Shown piece by piece: positions 57,140-64,000 of a stretch of 64,000 nucleotides of DNA (the stretch's first letter is position 1; every line of letters starts with the position of its first letter). Both the position numbers and the translations under genes were made by a program. The notes below the pieces were generated by a model. The model saw only the letters and a program-made list of their open reading frames with translations. It ran no database searches and had not been told where the DNA came from. Source of the stretch: Corythucha ciliata (taxonomy: Eukaryota; Arthropoda; Insecta; Hemiptera; Tingidae). Location: the NCBI GenBank assembly GCA_038030265.1, contig CM075939.1, positions 24,967,253-25,031,252 on the forward strand, read 5' to 3'.

Positions 57140-58133
57140 GATCGCTACGATTGTTTTCTCTGCTCAGTTTTCGTGAGCACCCCCACTGGGCATCTGTTTT
57201 AGTAGGTACCCGCGAGAAAGCTTCTGTTCATCCAAATGAAATGAAAAATGCCAGCATTAACAGAAAATGCAGTGTTAAATCATGTCAAATTTTGAAATTT
57301 CAAAGTTTTTTTTTCGCTGTTCTCTAGCAATAGTTACGTATATAGTTTAGTACGTTATACGAATTGACGAACGAAACCCTGTAACATTATAATTGCAATG
57401 TTAAGTACGTACTTGCCAGTTTTTTCCTGGTTGGTGGAGAGGGGGATATTTAGCGACAGAGAAAATGCAGAATAACAAAGTCGCTCCTACAGCTGGCGAT
57501 ATTTCAGCGCCATTTTCAAGAATTTTATAACTACAGGCATGCTGGGCCACCTATGAATCATTCTTGGCGAATGCATTATATGTATAGGAGAAGAAGTCAA
57601 TTCCTATAGTTTGAACGAGGAAAACGCAATTAAAGGAGAAAAGGGGTACAAGGGGATAATCTTTGATGTAATGCAGGGGTTTTAAAATTGCCTCCTATGT
57701 TTGATTTTTATTTTTTCGACGAACGTAACAGTGTTTCAACATTTATTCACTGAGCTTAAAATAGTATTAAAAAAAAAAAAAAAAGAGAATAGCACGGAGA
57801 AACACACTAGTTTTACTAGTTAAAACTAATAAACCATTATTCGAAAATTTTCAGCGTTTTTAACATGTTCCAATTATAGGAAAGGGGTTAACGGATAAAA
57901 AACGACGCGACTTGCGCCACGTCAAAAAAGAAAAAAAAACGAGTTTTTGGCTACTTGGAAGGGGTGTTTGTGTGAGGGCGTATATCGAGATAGTTTTAAA
58001 GAGTACGAGAGGCAGTTTAATACTTAGTCTTTCAGGGTATTTCGAACGATTCACTTGCACACAAGCTGCGACTTTTTTTCTTTTACGGCATAGACGCGGT
58101 GGTCATTCGAAGAGTTTTCCACAAGTGAAAATA
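57140..58133. other. Upstream region and 5' UTR of Hsp70
   Basis: No clear TATA box and no good heat-shock element (alternating nGAAn blocks) was found close to the gene, which would suit a constitutively expressed cognate. The 5' UTR end is not defined. Confidence 0.35.
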
Positions 58134-61619
<3,486 letters not shown>

Positions 61620-63030
61620 TTTAACGATTGCAGTTCAGACGAAAGACGACTCACCGTTTACTCTTATTTATTAACACTTGAAATGTTCCGTTATTTACCC
61701 AGCCATGTATTCAACCCGACTACAAAGAAACATTCACATTCATACACAAATCGTAATTAAAACCATTAAAATACTCAACCCTACCCCTCAAAATTGGACG
61801 AAACCGCGTTTTATGAGGTTTTCGACATAAGGAATCTGAAAATTGTGACGGGGTGCACGTCTTCAAGAAAGTACGAATGTTCAATTGATGGCTCTAAAGT
61901 CCAGGGTCCATGCACGCAGACGTCAGTGGGCAGTTAAGTAGTAGATGAAATCGTCCGAAACTGACACAACTTCGCGAAACACACTATTTTAAAGGGGCGC
62001 TGGCGGTCAATCTGGCACTCTATTACGTTCTTGACTGGAATCGGCTGTATAATTCGGTTGAGCACAGTCCAAGGGTCTCATAAACTGCGTCTGGGTGATT
62101 GCCAGACAACTTTATTCTTCAATTTTAATTAAATTAAATTGCGAAACTGGTTTTCGAGGTCTCCCCCGTGTTTAATGAATAAATAAATAATTAAAAACTG
62201 CATCACAGCCTTTTTCGGCATAGCACGCAAATTAATTGAATTAAAATTGGCGAATAAAGTGGACAGACAAAAAAATGCTTCATGCATATCGGCATCGACA
62301 CGTCCCCTCCCCGCACACACTACCCTGCTGGTCCGTAGAATTCGACATGCCCGGTGGGAGCGTGGGAGGCAAATTTCTGGGTCGCAACCAAATTTTGATG
62401 CCCTGTTCTGCCACCCGAGTAGAGTCTACATTGAAACGGTTGGAGCACTTTAACGCGAGTTATTGGATTGGGAATTCAAGCTATCACTTGGAGCGCTGCC
62501 GTCTGATAATGAAAAGAGTACTCCTTGGTAGAATTCCTACTGATTTCAATGACAGTGCCGGGTGTTGTAATTAAATTCGTGGTTTTAAATGTTGATTGAG
62601 AGCTCGAAATGAATGAATTTATGTTCTCTGGGTAGAATACTGTATTGCGAGTCTACACAAGTCAATTTTACGAGTGGCCGTATGATGAAAAAAATCTAAG
62701 CTTCCAAAAAGAAATGCCTCGGTGGGAATTCCCTCTCCTGAAAAACACCGGCAACACCAACAAAACAGTAGGTACATCTGTTTTTTATTCAAATGTGTTG
62801 AACTTCCTTAACCAGAGGACTTCAAAGGCGGCTTCGATAGCCACTGATGGAATGGGAAATATCCTTTATTCTGAAAAAGGGGTGTAAATAATGAACCTCA
62901 GGGAAGCTTGGCTTGGTCACATTTCTGTTCTGTAGCATTCTCTACTCATTAATGGTCTGGTAATTTGTTCGTTTTGTGATTGTATTGTTACTCCGAAAAA
63001 ATGCGCTTAAGGCGGAACCGCAGTGATGAT
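61620..63030. other. 3' flank of Hsp70, no supported gene
   Basis: ATTAAA near 61757 may be the Hsp70 poly(A) signal. Frames of 99 codons (62275-62574) and 80 codons (62645-62887) have no recognisable domain and no splice or promoter support. Confidence 0.35.
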
Positions 63031-63034
63031 TCCT

Positions 63035-63240
63035 TGACCCCCCTCCCGTCATCCCTCGTCTACTACTCGGCATACACTTCCTCACCTTATTTCTGCACCA
63101 AAACCTGGCTCGTTTTAATCTTCAGGAAATTCCGCATATGCAGTAGTTTTCCTTTTTTCAAATAAGTCGAAGGAATATGAGCGCGAAATTGCGAGGTAAA
63201 AGTTCAAGGCAAATTTAAAGTAACTTCTGGGATGAAATTT
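63035..63240. repeat. Diverged single arm of the 13803-14279 foldback
   Basis: CTACTCGGCATACACTTC, TTTCTGCACCAAAACCTGG, ATCTTCAGGAAATTCCGCA, AATAAGTCGAAGGAAT and GCGAGGTAAAAGTTC follow 13870-14040 in order. The other arm is absent. Confidence 0.65.
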
Positions 63241-63416
63241 GAAAAACGGTTCAAATGGTCTCAACGGTTCCTTGACTCAAAGAACGTTCATACGTTTTTT
63301 TTGTTTTTTTATCAAATTGGCCATTTTTAAAAAAATTAACAGGTGTTCCAAGCCCGAAATTGTCTGTTTGCAGACAGATTGAACATATTTTTTGAACAAA
63401 AAACTTACTCGTTTAA

Positions 63417-63615
63417 AGGGGCCCGTACACGATCATCCTGGTTGTCAACTTAGTTTACAACATTGCGTGTTGACAATAAAGTTTACTGTCTGTGGGGAAG
63501 TTGGTGGTATGGTGGTTGACATTTTGAAACAACTTCCCCACGGACAGTCAACTTGGTTGTTAACACGTAATGTTCTAAACAATGTTGACAACCCAGGTTG
63601 ATCGTGTATGGGCCC
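63417..63615. mobile_element. TIR MITE (GGGGCCCGTACACGATCA)
   Basis: Left AGGGGCCCGTACACGATCAT, right TGATCGTGTATGGGCCCTT. Inner arms AACTTAGTTTACAACATT / AATGTTCTAAACAATGTT and TGTCTGTGGGGAAGTT / AACTTCCCCACGGACA. About 200 bp. Confidence 0.85.
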
Positions 63616-63621
63616 TTAAAA

Positions 63622-63812
63622 GGGGCCTTAAGCGGCCCATACACGTACAATAAATATTCCGCAAACTAGGGGTTGTACAATAAAATTGAACGTTTGTGGG
63701 TTGCACAATATAATGAACAACTCATTTCTTTTTTTTTATCCGTAAACATCTGGAAAGGAAATATTGTACAAATTTATTGCGCAATAATTATTGTACGTGT
63801 ATGGACCCCTTA
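63622..63812. mobile_element. TIR MITE (CCCATACACGTACAATAA)
   Basis: Left GGCCCATACACGTACAATAA, right TTATTGTACGTGTATGGACC. Very similar terminal logic to its neighbour but a different interior. Confidence 0.8.
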
Positions 63813-64000
63813 ATAAAGGAACTACTGCATTAATAAGTTTTTATCGCATATTCTTCGGGGAAAAGTATGTATAGCTTCGCTCAATTTTAACGATGGACAC
63901 GACACGACTTTTGTGGCGTTGCCTCAGTTTGTTATTAGGGCCTAATGCCCTAATGATTAGGCCGGGGTCGACCACGTCACTTTAAAGTTCTGTTTAGCTT

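Noticed and set aside
57830..57900. Heat shock element upstream of Hsp70
   Set aside because: TTCGAA-like words occur but not in the alternating nGAAnnTTCn spacing.
62275..62887. Protein-coding gene downstream of Hsp70
   Set aside because: Two short frames without recognisable motif, promoter or splice sites; may be chance.

Overview
This is a nuclear genome fragment from an animal, not a bacterium. Genes are split by GT-AG introns, many only 37-80 bp, and most of the DNA is transposon debris. A PTPRN/IA-2 gene, a neprilysin (M13) relative and a Jockey-type LINE point to a bilaterian. The repeat style (palindromic elements ending in TACAGGGTG, Jockey, FLYWCH/MULE) suggests an arthropod or another ecdysozoan. 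I cannot name the species.

Layout. 786-1974 (+): the 3' part of a neprilysin-like gene that has lost its zinc site. 2.5-19 kb: repeats, with a homogeneous 164-bp minisatellite that begins at an exon-like segment (7958-9846), a hammerhead-ribozyme-like motif (11671-11711), many foldback elements and a tRNA-derived SINE. 19179-43427 (-): a complete 23-exon PTPRN/IA-2 (ida-1) gene whose exon phases all agree. Its 14.4-kb intron 7 holds, on the other strand, a two-exon secreted-peptide gene (25487-25783), a truncated RNase H LINE (35.0-36.1 kb), a FLYWCH/MULE transposase-derived gene (36.5-37.6 kb) and two giant palindromes. 44-57.5 kb: almost only repeats, including a readable three-layer nested insertion (47.9-52.2 kb). 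58134-61619 (+): a complete seven-exon cytosolic Hsp70 ending in EEVD. After 61.7 kb there are mainly small inverted-repeat elements.

The genes do not form an operon. There is one thematic link: IA-2 is a dense-core vesicle membrane protein, and the nested gene encodes a small secreted two-cysteine peptide of hormone-precursor size. Four dispersed families of degenerate ~30-35 bp tandem repeats, several with a TTCGCG-like core, fill much of the gene-free DNA. All family assignments rest on motifs read by eye; no search was run.
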